Positions 29,830 to 41,165 are shown, counted from the first letter of the stretch. The stretch: DNA of 64,000 nucleotides from Galeruca laticollis (GCA_963921935.1 OY998176.1:143512305-143576304); one strand, 5' to 3'. Translations and numbers: made by a program. The notes: generated by a model from the sequence alone, not told the origin.

Positions 29830-32800
29830 AGAGTGGTAAGGTTTTTGTCATGTTTACTATCTTCCTCCATTATGTTTTGTCTCCCACTATTTTCCTCCAA
29901 TTCGTTACTCCTAATGTTTTCAGGTCATTTACTTCCCACCTGATTTTCGGTCTACTTCCAATTGGCTTCCACTCCATGATTTTTTTCAACAAGGAAAGGG
30001 GATCTTTTTCTTTGTATAATGTCCGTACCATCTTAGTCTCTGTGCTTTCATGTACTGTAGTATGTCTTCTCCCTCCATATGGGACCTTATTTCATGGTTC
30101 ATGAGTATTTGGTATTCATTTTCTTGTAGCTTTTTTGGTCCTAGGATTCTTCTCAATAATATTCTTTCTGTAATTCTCAGTGTTTCTTCGTCTTTCTGTG
30201 TTAAGGTCATTACTTCCGCTGCGTAAGTTATTACTGGTCTTATCATTGTGTAAATTTTTATTTCAGTATTTTTGCCAAGAATTCTATCTTTTAGTAATTT
30301 TTGGTACTTCCAGTATACTTTATTGCCTGATTTAATTCTCTCGTTTATCTCTATATTTCTTTCATTTTTACTGTCCAGCATTACCCCCAAGTATTTAAAC
30401 ATATTTGTTGTTTGAAAAGTGTATTGACCTATTTCTATTTCTGTCCTGTTCTCAACATCTCGTCTTGAGCTGATCATATATTACTTTTCCGCCCAACCTA
30501 TCTAATAGGTTTACGGTTTACCTCCAACAAATTGAAATTTTGAAAAAAAAATTCGAGTAATTTCTACGTTTTTTATCAAGAACACGGAAAAACAGTTTTT
30601 AGAAAAAAAATCCTGTGTTAATGTCATTGTCGTTGGTCACTTTTCGTTACCTGTCTTGTTAGCACGATACAGCCTCCGGAGTGCAACAGGTCACTAATTT
30701 TATGGTTGAATATTGTTCAGGACATGTCACAGATGAACTATGGATTTTCAGCTCACCAGAGCCAGTACAACGAGTGCTATGGTACTTGAAGTACGACATT
30801 ATTGTAATTTTTAGAATATTTTCAGTTTGTTAGCATGATACACTGATACAGCCTCCAGATTGTATACAAGTGACCAATTTTATGATTGAATATTGTTCAA
30901 AGCTCACCAGAGCTAGTACAACGACCTGAAGTGTCACATTTTTGGTCCTTTTTGGAGAAATTCTGGGTTGTTATCGCGATACAGCCTCCGGAGTGTATAC
31001 AAGTGACCAATTTTATAATTGGATATTTTTCTCACAGATGTACCTTATTGATTTTCAGCTGACTAGAGCGAGTACAGCGGGTCCTATAAATCCAGATATA
31101 CATGTTTGGTTATTTTTGGAGAAATTTCGGTTTGTTAGCACAATTCATCCCCCGAAGTGTATACAAGTGACAATTTTATGATAGAATATTGTTCAAGGCA
31201 TTTCACAGATGTGGAAAAGTTAGTTTTAATCTTTAAAACCGTTTATTTTGTTTTATTTTCATTAATGCTGAGTCATCAAGTTGCTGCTTCTTTGCTCAAC
31301 TTTTTTAGGACTTTTTCTAAGTACTTCTTGTCTCTTGCTAAAAGTACTAGGTCATCCGCATATCCTATTATCTGGGTTGTACTTTGAGGGATTGTTTTGT
31401 TGACTCCTGTGTTTTGTATCACTGCCTCCAGTGCAATGTTAAATAGGATTGTTGATAATCCATCTCCTTGTCTGACTCTTCTTTCTATATTAATTATTTC
31501 CGTGTTTCCTTCCGTTGTTGAATTAGTCACAGTCATCTTTGTCATTATGATTAATTTCTCTGGTACATTCATTTTCCTCATTTCATTCAGTAAACAGTTT
31601 CTTCTAATGCTATCGAAGACTTGTCAAAAGTCAATAAAAAGTAGGTGTAATTCTATGTCACACGTTATTTTCATAGCTGTTTTCTATTGTTTGCGTTAGC
31701 AAGTGTATAGCGTCTATTATTGACCTCTCCTTCCTAAAGCCCTGTTGGTATTCTCCTAACTGATTTCCTGTGTGTCTTGTTATCCTATTTCTTATCAGTG
31801 ATGTTATAATTTTGTATGCCTTATTTAGTAGTGTTACTGGTCTATCGTTTCCGTACTGTTTTGGATCTCCTTTTTTATATATCGATTATATTTCGCCATT
31901 CTTCCATTCCATTGGCATTTATTCTTCTGTCCATTTATTGAATAGCAGGTCATATATATATTTTAGTAGTGTTTAATCTCCATATTTTAATAGTGCATTG
32001 TTAATTTCATCGGCGCCTGCTATTTTATTTAGTTTTAAATGGTTTATAATTTCTATGAATTCTTCGTGTGTGGGTACATCTTCATCTTCTTTCAAATTAA
32101 ATCCCTCTTCGATGTCTTCTTCTGATTCTTCCTTATTTCTGTAGATATTAGTAAAGTGGGTTTTCCATCTTTCCTTGGGCATCTTTGCCGTTGGTTTGTA
32201 GCAGTTATTTTGTTTGTTGATATATTAGTATAGTTTCTTATTGTCTCTGTTATTTGATTATATTTCTTCCATATGTTGTGTCATCTATTTTGTTTTCTTG
32301 AAAAGCTTTGTCTCTAGCATGTTTTTTTGTTAAACTTTTTTCCCTGCACTCTTCATCAAACCATTCTTTCAATTGCCTCTTCTTTTCTGCTTAAAATTTC
32401 ATCTGCATTTTCTATTATACTTTTTCTAATTTTTGTCCATTGCTTGTCTATATCAAATCCTTCCTTTTTGGATATCTTTTGTTGCATTGTTCTGAGTATT
32501 TTCTTCTTATTTCGCTGCCTTCTAATTTCTCAAGATTCCACCTTCTTTTCTGCTTTGTTTTCTTCTCTTCAATCACTTTTATTTTTATTTTTGCTGCTGT
32601 CAATATATGGTCTGTATTCGGTCCTTGGAATGATGTAACATCTAGCATTTTTTTGAGATGAGTATGTGGTCTATTGGTTACCATCATTTCTCCCTGGTAC
32701 AATCCATGTTATGTTCTCTTCTATATTTAAACGTTGTACTTGCTATAAGTATATGTGTTTGTTAAACTGGCTAGATTGCAGAATCTAGTTCCATTTTTGA

Positions 32801-33110
32801 TTGTTTTATTATGGATAGTTTCTTCTACATTTTGATTGTATTCCTCTTTTCCTATTTTGGCATTAAAATCTCTGTTATCATAAGTATGTAATTTCTTGGG
32901 ATTTCTTCAGTGAATTGTTCGATTTTATCATAGAACGCAGTCTTGTCTTCATCTGGCTTTTTCCGTTGGTGCATATGCATATATTATTGATATTGACAGC
33001 CTTCCATCAATAGCTTTAAAATCTATTACTGTATCTCTCAGCTGTTTACACACCATAATTGCTGTTCCGTTCCTTTCTTATCTCTTTTCCAGTCAGCCAA
33101 CATTATAAGT
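29830..33110 (-). pseudogene. RTE-type LINE (endonuclease-RT), decayed
   Basis: This is a minus-strand LINE. The endonuclease portion runs from about 33110 to 32450 (KTAFYDKIEQFTEEIP, then LDVTSFQGPNTDHILTAAK, the D..R..D..SDH-like block). The linker is at 32182-31973 (WKTHFTNIYRNKEE, HLKLNKIAGADEINNALL). RT follows with DRPVTLLNKAYKII, GEYQQGFRKERSIIDAI, RRVRQGDGLSTILFNIALE (motif B) and QIIGYADDLVLLARD (motif C) at 31581-31276. The thumb and C-terminus (FKYLGVMLDSKN, VYWKYQKLLK, RLRWYGHYTKK) lie at 30477-29986. An insertion (30479-31245) separates RT from the thumb. Scattered stops make it non-functional. Confidence 0.75.
30479..31245. repeat. Tandem-unit repeat family, copy A (inside RTE-type LINE)
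   Basis: The copy starts with ttacttttccgcccaacctatctaat and contains three to four units of about 130-180 bp, each marked by gatacagcctcc(g/a)ga near 30666, 30845 and 30979, with a diverged one at 31140. It ends gtggaaaagttagttttaatc. The interrupted LINE frame (SINENKTK|YMISSRR) is restored if the insert is removed leaving one TA, so a TA target duplication is likely. Related copies are at 49797, 52761 and 53740. There is no coding content. Confidence 0.8.
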
Positions 33111-33129
33111 AGCGCAAAATTTGTCAATA

Positions 33130-33720
33130 ATATCTACGCCAGACTTTGCCTCGTTATAAAGTTATTTCTGGTTTATTCTCGGGATCCATGGAAACATATT
33201 TTTGACAAACATGCATGCTAGATATGTTCTTCTCTTTTTTGGAACAAACGAATCGAGAGTTTCATTTTTCGCTTATCCGAAAATGCTACTAAAACAGGCA
33301 CGACTCTTTGGAGACACAAAAATTGGATATCCATTATTTTTTCGTATTATACCCACATAAGATAGTCTATTGTTTTCCAACTCTTTCACTAGCTTTCACT
33401 AGTTATCCACAGTAATGATTCAAGTGGAACCAAAAATCAGTTTAGAAAGCTGCAAAATAAGCAAATCCACAGTATATGGTTTTGAAAAATCAAAAAACTT
33501 TCTTATACTCATTTTCAAACAGAAATAAATGCTTCACATCGGATTTTCACACCTTGGAACATATTCAAAGCGCAAAGGTTTTGAAAGACCGAGTCTGAGA
33601 AAATTGCAAGGTGACTGGCCGCACTGTATCTAGCAGGTACAAGGTTGATGTCATTTGGGTTTTACGACAATAGTTAAACATTAAGTGTCATTTGGGTTTA
33701 TCCTTCTAGGAAGTGATTCA
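33130..33720 (-). pseudogene. piggyBac-like transposase fragment B
   Basis: On the minus strand the readings KELENNRLSYVGIIRKN, NGYPIFVSPKSRACF, FVPKKRRTYLACMFVKNM and NEAKSGVDIIDKFCATYNVG match the central-to-C-terminal part of piggyBac transposases (LL...L.Y.GT.R.NK, then K.GVD..D). Only about 0.6 kb is recognisable and no termini were found. It lies within DLD intron 2. Confidence 0.6.
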
Positions 33721-33888
33721 AGAAACATTGGCCCAGGTATACTCTGCATTTGCTCACCCTACCATTGCCTGTTTACAAGAAAACTGTAAATAATAGAAGC
33801 ATGTATTTGTCAGATACATGCGTGACTAAGGGAGGGTTAATTAGAAGAATTAATAAGTTTTTCATATTTGAACAATTTATATGCTTAC

Positions 33889-34032
33889 CTTCATACCCAA
33901 TTGCGCTGCCTTTATAGCAGCAACATAACCCCCTGGTCCTGAACCAATGACCACGATATCTGCATTATCGTTGCTGGAATATAGTCTACTTTGCAGTGTA
34001 CCTAATATTCTTGGATTATACCTTAAGGTTGA
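33889..34032 (-). CDS. DLD: Dihydrolipoamide dehydrogenase, coding exon 2
   Basis: This exon is 144 bp, phase 0 at both ends, with acceptor AG at 34033-34034 and donor GTAAGC at 33883-33888. It encodes STLRYNPRILGTLQSRLYS, the rest of the mitochondrial targeting peptide, and then SNDNADIVVIGSGPGGYVAA with IKAAQLGMK. GSGPGG is the first dinucleotide-binding motif and binds FAD. The next exon continues with TVCVEKNPTLGGTC as in other animals. Confidence 0.95.
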
Positions 34033-34356
34033 CTAAAAAATAATGGGAAAATATTTAAATGATCATAACAATACATAATACAAAAGGACACGTTATTATG
34101 GCTTTTTGAAAAGTATTAATATCATTAATATAGTTTCATGTATACGTTTCATGGTGCAACAAAAATCATGTATTTCAATTAAAATAAAATATTTAAATGT
34201 TATTCTAAAAGTAAATCAGTAAATATATTGATGTTTAATGCCATATGTACGTTACCCGATTTTAATATATCTATGAAATTACATACAGGTGTAAAAAGTT
34301 AAGGGTTTATGTAGATATCCTGGCTCTTTATTACGTAAACTGAAGAAAACACTGAC

Positions 34357-34398
34357 CTTAAATGATGCTGTTAATACGTTACACACAGAGCGTTGCAT
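34357..34398 (-). CDS. DLD: Dihydrolipoamide dehydrogenase, coding exon 1 (start)
   Basis: DLD is the flavoprotein E3 subunit of the mitochondrial pyruvate, 2-oxoglutarate and branched-chain 2-oxoacid dehydrogenase complexes and of the glycine cleavage system. It reoxidises dihydrolipoyl groups and passes electrons through FAD to NAD. This first coding exon is MQRSVCNVLTASFK, the basic, Ser/Thr-containing start of a mitochondrial presequence, and ends at a GTCAGT donor. The full visible gene joins 34398-34357, 34032-33889, 29101-28963, 23731-23487 and 6846-6745 (224 codons) without stops, about 45 percent of a usual DLD. The start is the only ATG before the conserved region and lies next to METAP2 in divergent orientation. 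The remaining exons are outside the window. Confidence 0.9.
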
Positions 34399-34915
34399 GA
34401 TTGTTTTGTGTACTTAGTGGACAAAAAAATGAAAAAATCGTAAAAAAATCGTATTATTCGAAATTTAGATAATATTTCTCCGAAATTATTTTTTCACCTC
34501 CAACCTCAGAGGTGACATTTACTTAAAAGACATTTGTAGAAGTGTCGTAATATTGCATATTGCAATCAGATCAGAATCAGTGTGATGTGGTTGTGATCCT
34601 TAGAACAGAAAGTTATGTTCTTTGTGATCAGTCGCTGTTTTATTTCTAATTTTCAATTCCGTCCAATGGCCAAAAGTATACTGTTTTTAGTATAAAGTTT
34701 AATTGAATTTGAATGTATTACAAATTACAAATATGCCGCATTAAAACTATTTAGTATTTAGACAAATAGAAATGTAGGAACATAGACAAATCCAAAAATA
34801 ATAAAATAAATTATTTCTCTATATGAGGAATATCCAGAGGTCACCGTTCACGAAAAAATGTCATTTTTGACGTTTGGAGCTTCGGCGTGATAAATTTTTT
34901 ATTCATTCGGAAAAA
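34399..34915. promoter_or_regulatory. Probable bidirectional promoter between DLD and METAP2
   Basis: The start codons of DLD (minus, 34398) and METAP2 (plus, 34916) are 517 bp apart, head to head, with no transposon recognised between them. This contrasts with the transposon-packed introns on both sides. A CCAAT box is visible at 34657-34661 (gtccaatggc). I see no convincing TATA box for either gene. Both products are housekeeping proteins, which fits a shared promoter. Transcription start sites are not determinable by eye. Confidence 0.65.
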
Positions 34916-35054
34916 ATGGCGGCTTTAAAAACTGAAATTAAAGAAGACCAGGAAAATGAGGAAGACCAAGAACGCGTTATTGAAGATGAAATAGAAAATG
35001 GAAATTCAGAAACTTCTAAAAAAAAGAAGAAAAAGAAAAATAAGAAAAAAAATG
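34916..35054 (+). CDS. METAP2: Methionine aminopeptidase 2, coding exon 1
   Basis: METAP2 removes the initiator methionine from nascent cytosolic proteins and also associates with eIF2 through its charged N-terminus. This exon encodes MAALKTEIKEDQENEEDQ, an acidic stretch, and a polylysine block (KKKKKKKNKKK), the known layout of the METAP2 N-terminal extension. It ends one base into a codon at a GTAAGT donor (35055-35060). The full visible gene joins 34916-35054, 35111-35469, 54257-54596, 54678-54812 and 54884-55058 (about 382 codons) without stops. The final exons, with the last metal-binding glutamate, are beyond the window. Confidence 0.9.
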
Positions 35055-35110
35055 GTAAGTTTGAGTGGTCACATGCTTGATATTATTCAATAACCTTATT
35101 TTTATCACAG

Positions 35111-35469
35111 TAATTTTGGACGAAGATGGAAAAGATGAAAATAGTGACAAACAATTAAGTGAGGCACCAGCTGATTCACCTATAACAGAAAACGGGGAAT
35201 TAGAGGCAGACGGCGAAGGCGACAAGAAGAAAAAGAAAAGAAATAGGAAGAAGGGAGGCAAACCAAAACAAACTGACCCACCCTCTATCCCCATTGTAGA
35301 ACTATTTCCAGACGGTGTTTACCCAATCGGAGAAATACAGAAATATGAAACTGGTAAAGATGATCGTACCGCCAAAGACCGTTTTACTTCTGAAGAAAAG
35401 CGAGCACTTGATCGAATGCATAACGATATATATAATGATGTGAGGTTGGCAGCAGAAGCACATAGACAG
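35111..35469 (+). CDS. METAP2: Methionine aminopeptidase 2, coding exon 2
   Basis: This exon follows a short 56-bp intron (acceptor CACAG at 35106-35110) and ends in phase 0 before GTATAT. It encodes a second acidic stretch, a second Lys/Arg-rich block (KKKKKRNRKKGGKPKQ), then DPPSIPIVELFPDGVYPIGE and the start of the catalytic domain, ALDRMHNDIYNDVRLAAEAH followed by RQ. These match the family: two charged blocks, then LFP.G.YP.GE and the helix before the pita-bread fold. The next exon is 18.8 kb away. Confidence 0.95.
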
Positions 35470-35924
35470 GTATATTGTTAGTGATTATTGTTGAAACTAT
35501 AATTTAACATGTTGGAGGGTAGTGATGACATTAGTTGTCATACATATATATGTGACGTATTAACAATGGGAAAACCGTTAACTGGAGATACTACAGGTTA
35601 ATTGATGATGATTGACCCAAACATATCTTATCCAAATGTTGATGGTGTTAGAAATGCAGGGTGATCAAAGCTATAATTTTATTTGCTTTTTTTTACTATT
35701 ATCATCATGTTATTTGGACTATCGACTTGAAAATTGGCAGCTTTTGGTATGATAAAATTGATTATGCTAATATTTCTTGTGTTGCTCATAGAGGTCGCTA
35801 CTTACAACAATAAATTAGATCATATATTTTCACTCTGTTTATCTAATGATAAATTGGTTTTTACTTTACATGACTAACATGGGTAGGTAGGACAAAATAG
35901 CTAACATCGGTCTCAGACGCCAAT
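35470..35924. other. METAP2 intron 2, left end
   Basis: This is intronic sequence before the TTAA-flanked piggyBac element. I see no gene or repeat structure in it. Confidence 0.5.
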
Positions 35925-36129
35925 TTAACCCATTAACCCCCAAATTATTTTATTGTTGAAATTTTATTAAATAACTGAATTTTCTGGTTCTATTGGGTGA
36001 ATTCAACTAAGAAAAAATAGCCGTGTTTTTTTTTCTTATTTAGTTTCATCACAAAATGCTGATCTATAAATAGATCGCTAATACAATTATTTTTATGTAA
36101 ATAGCTTATTCAGTATTCAGTTCCAACAT

Positions 36130-37723
36130 TTAATTTTTACTATGAAACTTGCTAAAACAGGTAGTGCAGAGGGATACATTACATTTTTTACAATATGTTA
36201 AAGGTCGACTTTTGCTGGAAATGTATTGGCAACTTCACGTCGAAAATCTTTCAATGATACTGATTTCTTTCAATTGATTCTTCTATACAATAGAAACACA
36301 TTTATAATAGACATGTCAATAGTTCTCGTGAATAAACATCAGCACCACTTTTTGCCTCTAATTGCAATAGAATGTTCCTCTAGGAGCCAGTCGTGGTGAT
36401 CTACTACCCCCATACACTGATTGTAATTCTGGATCAGCCAAGGTTGATGAACTAATATATGTGTTTTCTTTTTTCCATTTCATCGTGCAACTGTACCAAA
36501 TGATTATCTCATAAAAATTTGTGGCCATTGAAACAGACTTATTGTCATTCCGCTTGACCACTAAAATTTCATTTGTGGTATCAAATCTAAAGTCATATGA
36601 TCTACGGTTATGTTTTTCCAAAACTTTTGTTGACTCAACCATACACTTTGCTGTTCTATTTTCTCTAATTGTACCTGTAGCTCTAAACTTTAGTTCCCTT
36701 CGCTTGCAAAATAAGGCATGGCTACTGAAAAAATTGGCGAAATATACACAGTAGTTTTTCGAATTTTCCACTAGCGATAACATTTCTAATACTATTCTGG
36801 TACCTAATGGTTCTATTTTTTCATTTGCTTCTTTTCCAGTGTAAAGTGAAATATAAAAACAGTAACTATCTTCACCACACATTGCCCAAAACTTGTAACT
36901 AAAATGAATTGGCTTTGATTTGATAAATTGCTTTAACGAATGCCGACCATAATACAATCATTTCATCGATTGATAGGTTTTCCTGAAAAATTTTGTTCAC
37001 CTTTTCTAACAATGTTCTCGGCTTGAAGACTTTGTCACTTCTGTTGTCCTTACCTGTTGTGTTATCGACAAAATGAATACTTGATTTTATTTGAAGGCAG
37101 GCATTTCTACTAAAAGCATTCTTTACAATGGATTGACCTAGATCTTCCTCATCGGACCAATAATTCCTTTCAGATGGCAATGTATGATAGCCACTGAATA
37201 CGAGAAAACCAATGAATATTTTCATATCATCTTTGGTGATTATGAATCCGAGGCGATTTTTTTGAGTTGCAGCATACCTGGTAGTTTCTTCCGTGATTAT
37301 ATCAAATATGTCATCATCAAAAAATTGTTGAAACAACTCTACCGGAGTCAAATTATTCAAAGAAGTTTTCAGATTATTCTCTGCCTCTAGAAATTCTTGT
37401 TCCGGAGTTCCGACAGTATACTTTGGTTGAGTCTTTGTCCAATTAGTGTGTAATTTATTGATTTTGGGCTTCATTTTATCGGGAACAAAACTTGTTGACG
37501 ACAAATTATCTTCACTGTCGTCTTCAGGATCCTTGGGCTCTATTTCTAAATAGCTGGCCACATCTGTTACAGCAGGGATACCCGTTTCTTCATAATTGAG
37601 TACGTCTTTGTCAATGAGTTTATCTACTTCAGGTGGCAATGCCAATATATCGCCTTCTATTTCCTCTGAACAAAGGTACTCTACAGTGTCTTTTAAATTC
37701 TTGAGTGTATTATTTTTATCCAT
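36130..37723 (-). pseudogene. piggyBac transposase C, near complete but inactivated
   Basis: The start MDKNNTLKNLKDTVEYL at 37723 is followed by an acidic N-terminus, then TPVELFQQFFDDDIFDIITE, DDMKIFIGFLVFSGYHTLP and NYWSDEEDLG. The conserved first catalytic region NLSIDEMIV comes next near 36950. A frameshift near 36945 is followed by HSLKQFIKSKPIHFSYKFW and YCFYISLYTGKE. Where the second catalytic Asp is expected (FDNFFSS in relatives) the sequence reads VYFANFFSSHAL, so the Asp is an Ala. ATGTIRENRTAKC and STLADPELQSV then fit the rest of the core, and the end decays from 36400 on. Frameshift and lost Asp show it is dead. Confidence 0.8.
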
Positions 37724-38313
37724 TTTCAATGCTGAAAAAATGTTTTTGTAAAAAGTAGGGGAAATTATTCTTACCAACCAAAAATCATACTAATTATTCC
37801 GTGATTTAATAAATTTATTATAAATTACAATAATTCGGTTTGTTTTATAACTATACTATTGTTACAATTTCATTTTATTTTCATTATTGATAATCGATGA
37901 AAACTGTTTGTAATATTCCCTGGATAGCCCAGAGATCTATTTACAACGTGGCAAAAAAATACAATCAAATACTGCTCACATTTCGTACATATTTAGTTTT
38001 AATAAACTTTTCTAAGCATATATTTACAATAGGGTTTACTTACCTAATCATTTATGATAAATAAGGTAAAGGCACCAATAATTGACACAATTAGAATTTC
38101 TTAGGACATTTAAATTTATTTTTGGAGATCCAGTAATTGACACCTATTATTCAGTTGTTGACACCCCAGTAATTGACAAGTATCAACGATTGACACATCA
38201 ATTATTGACAAAAATTTATTTTTTCCTTATTACATGAGTATATAAAATTATTAATGACTTAGTAATAACAAAAGTAGGCATAAAATATGAGTAATAATAA
38301 TAAAAAAAGAAAA

Positions 38314-40066
38314 TCAAATTGGGTACAAGAATAGGCTTGAGGCCTCAATTATATCTACCTCCTTTGAAAAAGTATATTTTATTCTGTCACCAATATTTTG
38401 CAATTCTGGTTGTTTCAGTTTCTTAATAATATCTTCCATTTTTATTGTAGATATATCGTTTTCCATCAGTCTAAAAGATGTTGATGGGTAACTTGTTGAT
38501 TTTAGGGAAACAACTTCAATATCATTCTCGTTATACATTTTTTGAACCATACAATTATATATAGAAGAATGTTTGCCTTTTATCTCCCAAAAACTTTGCC
38601 AATTCAAAATCTCCCACTTTAATCTCATCAAACTCTAAAGTCCTTTCTTTTGATTTTAAATTAACTTCTTGCTCATTTTCACATTCAGTCTCATCTTCGG
38701 ATTCCTCCTTTTCTGATTGAACATCATCCATGCTATCATCACTTTCCTCCCATTCCTCGCTATCGGATGAGCTTTCAGAGTCTAACGTAGTTTTTTGTCT
38801 TTTACCTGATTTTGGTGTTGTTTTATTTACCTCTTGCTTGAATTTCCTTTCTTCAGCTCTGTTTTCACTTTCTTCTTTTGAAAACTTCACATTTTCCACA
38901 TTGGAAGGTGATAAGTCACATGCCTTGAAACCATTTTGGATTGTCTCAGTTGTAACTGAACTTAAGGCTTTTTCGAATATATGTCCAAAATGTTATTTTC
39001 GGAACTTCTCCATGATTTTCAATGTGCCATTCTCTTACATATTTCTTCCAAAGGGTCTTAAGAGGTGTACAAACTGAAACATCCATGGGCTGGATGAAGT
39101 GTGTCGAATTTGGGTGTAACGCAAGAAGTTCAATACCATTCTCTGAACAAAAACAGGACAATTGAAATGTCATATGTGACACATGACCATCAATAAACAT
39201 CAAAATGGGTCTCTTAATTTTCTTGTCTATCAACCAAGGAAGAAAAATATTTATAATATATTCAAAGAATGTTTGGCCACACATCCAGCCACTTTCAGAA
39301 CGACCTATTCCCCAGCTTTTGTTGAGGCAATATGACTTGGAATGCGTAGATATTTAAAAACGATCATAGGGAAAGCTAGCACTCCAGCGCCGTTTGCGGT
39401 CACTAAAACTGTAAGGTTTTCCTTATCATCGTTGGTTCCAGCACTGTTTTTGTCACCCTTTTTGTCAGAACCTTATCACTTTTCGGTTGAAGGAAAAACG
39501 CGCTTTCATCGCATTTGAAAACACATGTTGCGTAATTAGTTACATCTAATAGATCCTTAGACTCCAGATAAGCTCTAATTTCCCCAAACCATTGTCTAAC
39601 TTTCTCATCTGATACCTTTTCTCGTGTCGGAGTTAAATTATGTGCAACTCTCACTTAAATTTTGGTGCCTTTTTAGAAATGAACTCAACCATTTTCTACT
39701 TGGGCTAGAATTTCTGAAAGGATTCGGACGTTTCTTTTCTTGCAGTAAAAGTTGTAAACTATCTAATAACTTATCTTTATGAACAGGGTGATGAACCTTA
39801 GCCAAAGATAGTATCCATTGTTCTAGCAAATATTCTTCTTCAGGGATGAGAACTGTAGTTGGTCCCATATGACATTCTACTGGCAGCTTTCCACTTGACT
39901 TGTAATATAAGATAATTCTTGGCACAGAGTATGACCTGGCGGCCGTAGCTATATGTATGCCTCTTGCTACAGCTTCTAGAGCTTCATTCATTTGCTCTTT
40001 GGAATATTTTTTTGGTGCCGCATCTGCAATAAATGAGTTCCCAGTAACTGACACCTGATGTACCAA
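38314..40066 (-). pseudogene. pogo-like transposase B (CENP-B HTH, DDD core)
   Basis: Minus-strand pieces in order follow the layout of pogo/jerky transposases. KKYSKEQMNEALEAV with IATAARSYSVPRIIL is the N-terminal helix-turn-helix. LEQWILSLAKVHHPV and RKWLSSFLKRH form the CENP-B-type second HTH. FKCDESAFFLQPKS carries the first catalytic Asp, VTANGAGVLAFPMIVFKYL is the next block, PILMFIDGHVSHMTF carries the second Asp and LHPNSTHFIQPMDVSV the third. An acidic linker (38899-38640) and a small C-terminal domain (DFELAKFLGDKRQ, IEVVSLKS, MENDISTI) follow. All three Asp are kept, but several frameshifts (near 39645, 39440 and 39310) break the gene. Confidence 0.85.
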
Positions 40067-40566
40067 TAATTGACGCTCATGTCAATAATTGGAACCATTG
40101 ATGTTTTAGAACTCTTATCAAGATATGAGCTTTCTGAATATTCTTGCAATGTTTTGGTATGGCATTAAATTTGTCGAGAGTTCCAGTCATTGACACCTTT
40201 GTCAATAATTGGTACATGGTAATAATCACTTGATCCAGAGACACCCACGCCCAACTTCAGATCATATGTTTTACTGATAAAAACGCATTAAAAATCCTTT
40301 TATTCATACTTAAACTGTATGCTCGAACATATGGAATAAATCAAACATAAATACATTATAGAATAAAAAATTATATTTGATTCAATTACCTTAACTAATC
40401 TCTCAAATTTTCACATTTTGAAATGACGCAGTTATAGGGACCGAGAAAGATGGCGCGTATGCCATCTGCCGTGAAAAAACACAAAGTGATGTAAACACTA
40501 TTAGTTTTGTATAATGAGCGTTTTTAAATGTTCATTTTTTTAAACTGATATTAAATGTTTGTGATG

Positions 40567-41165
40567 TCTTCATCAAAAGTATCTTTCTGTATTCATGGCA
40601 ATTCAAATATGCTGTATAAAAATACTACACAGTTGAAATTTTATAGGTAGTTTCCCTGAAAGTTTATTGAACACTGTGTGGATAACCTTAAAACGTCAAA
40701 AATGGATAAATGCAGTAAAAAACTGTATGCAAGTAAAATGTTCTAATTAAATTTTTTTATTAACTATCATTTTGTGTATAATCAGTATTATACTACAATT
40801 GGCAGCTATTAGAAAAGTTCCAAATTTTTTTTCGTAAATAAAAGATTATTATTGAGAGAATAAAATGTTGTTTTCTGTATGATTTCATTGATTATATAAA
40901 ATAAAAAGCTTGTTATGTGTTTGCTGACTTTAATATTATATAATAAGTTTAAATAATTAAATACTATTAAGAGAAAGAAAGTAAATATTTGTACAAAACG
41001 AATTGCTTCAAGTTTTTTAATTACATTTCAGAAAACATCGGAAAGATTGGGAACCAAATAAAAATACTAGAATTTGCAGTGCTCATTTTGTTAATAATCA
41101 AAAATCAGATAATCCCCTACACCCATCTTACATACCAACAATTTTTCTTGGCAAAGATCTATTGA
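40567..41165 (+). pseudogene. THAP-domain fragment, two exon-like pieces
   Basis: Piece 1 (about 40567-40725) reads KVSFCIHGNSNML, LKFYRxFPE and then RQKWINAVK with a frameshift. Piece 2 (about 41037-41165), after a tttcag acceptor, reads KHRKDWEPNKNTRICSAHFV, NNQKSDNPLHPS and YIPTIF. Together they contain most THAP signatures: first Cys, FP, the core Trp, the CS.HF pair and an AVPTIF-like box. THAP domains are zinc-dependent DNA-binding modules, often derived from transposases. One of the first Cys pair is replaced. It is antisense to the pogo-like transposase and inside its element, so it is a captured piece or an older resident. Confidence 0.65.

Noticed and set aside
29850..32661. Plus-strand Ser/Phe/Leu-rich frames
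   Set aside because: They are shadows of the minus-strand RTE-type LINE, whose RT motifs are unambiguous.
34874..34915. Upstream in-frame extension of METAP2 (ELRRDKFFIHSEK)
   Set aside because: It would need a non-ATG start. The ATG at 34916 begins the acidic N-terminus expected for the family.
35016..35294. Minus-strand Phe/Ser-rich frame overlapping METAP2 exon 2
   Set aside because: It is the antisense of the lysine-rich METAP2 N-terminus. The spliced METAP2 frame is conserved.
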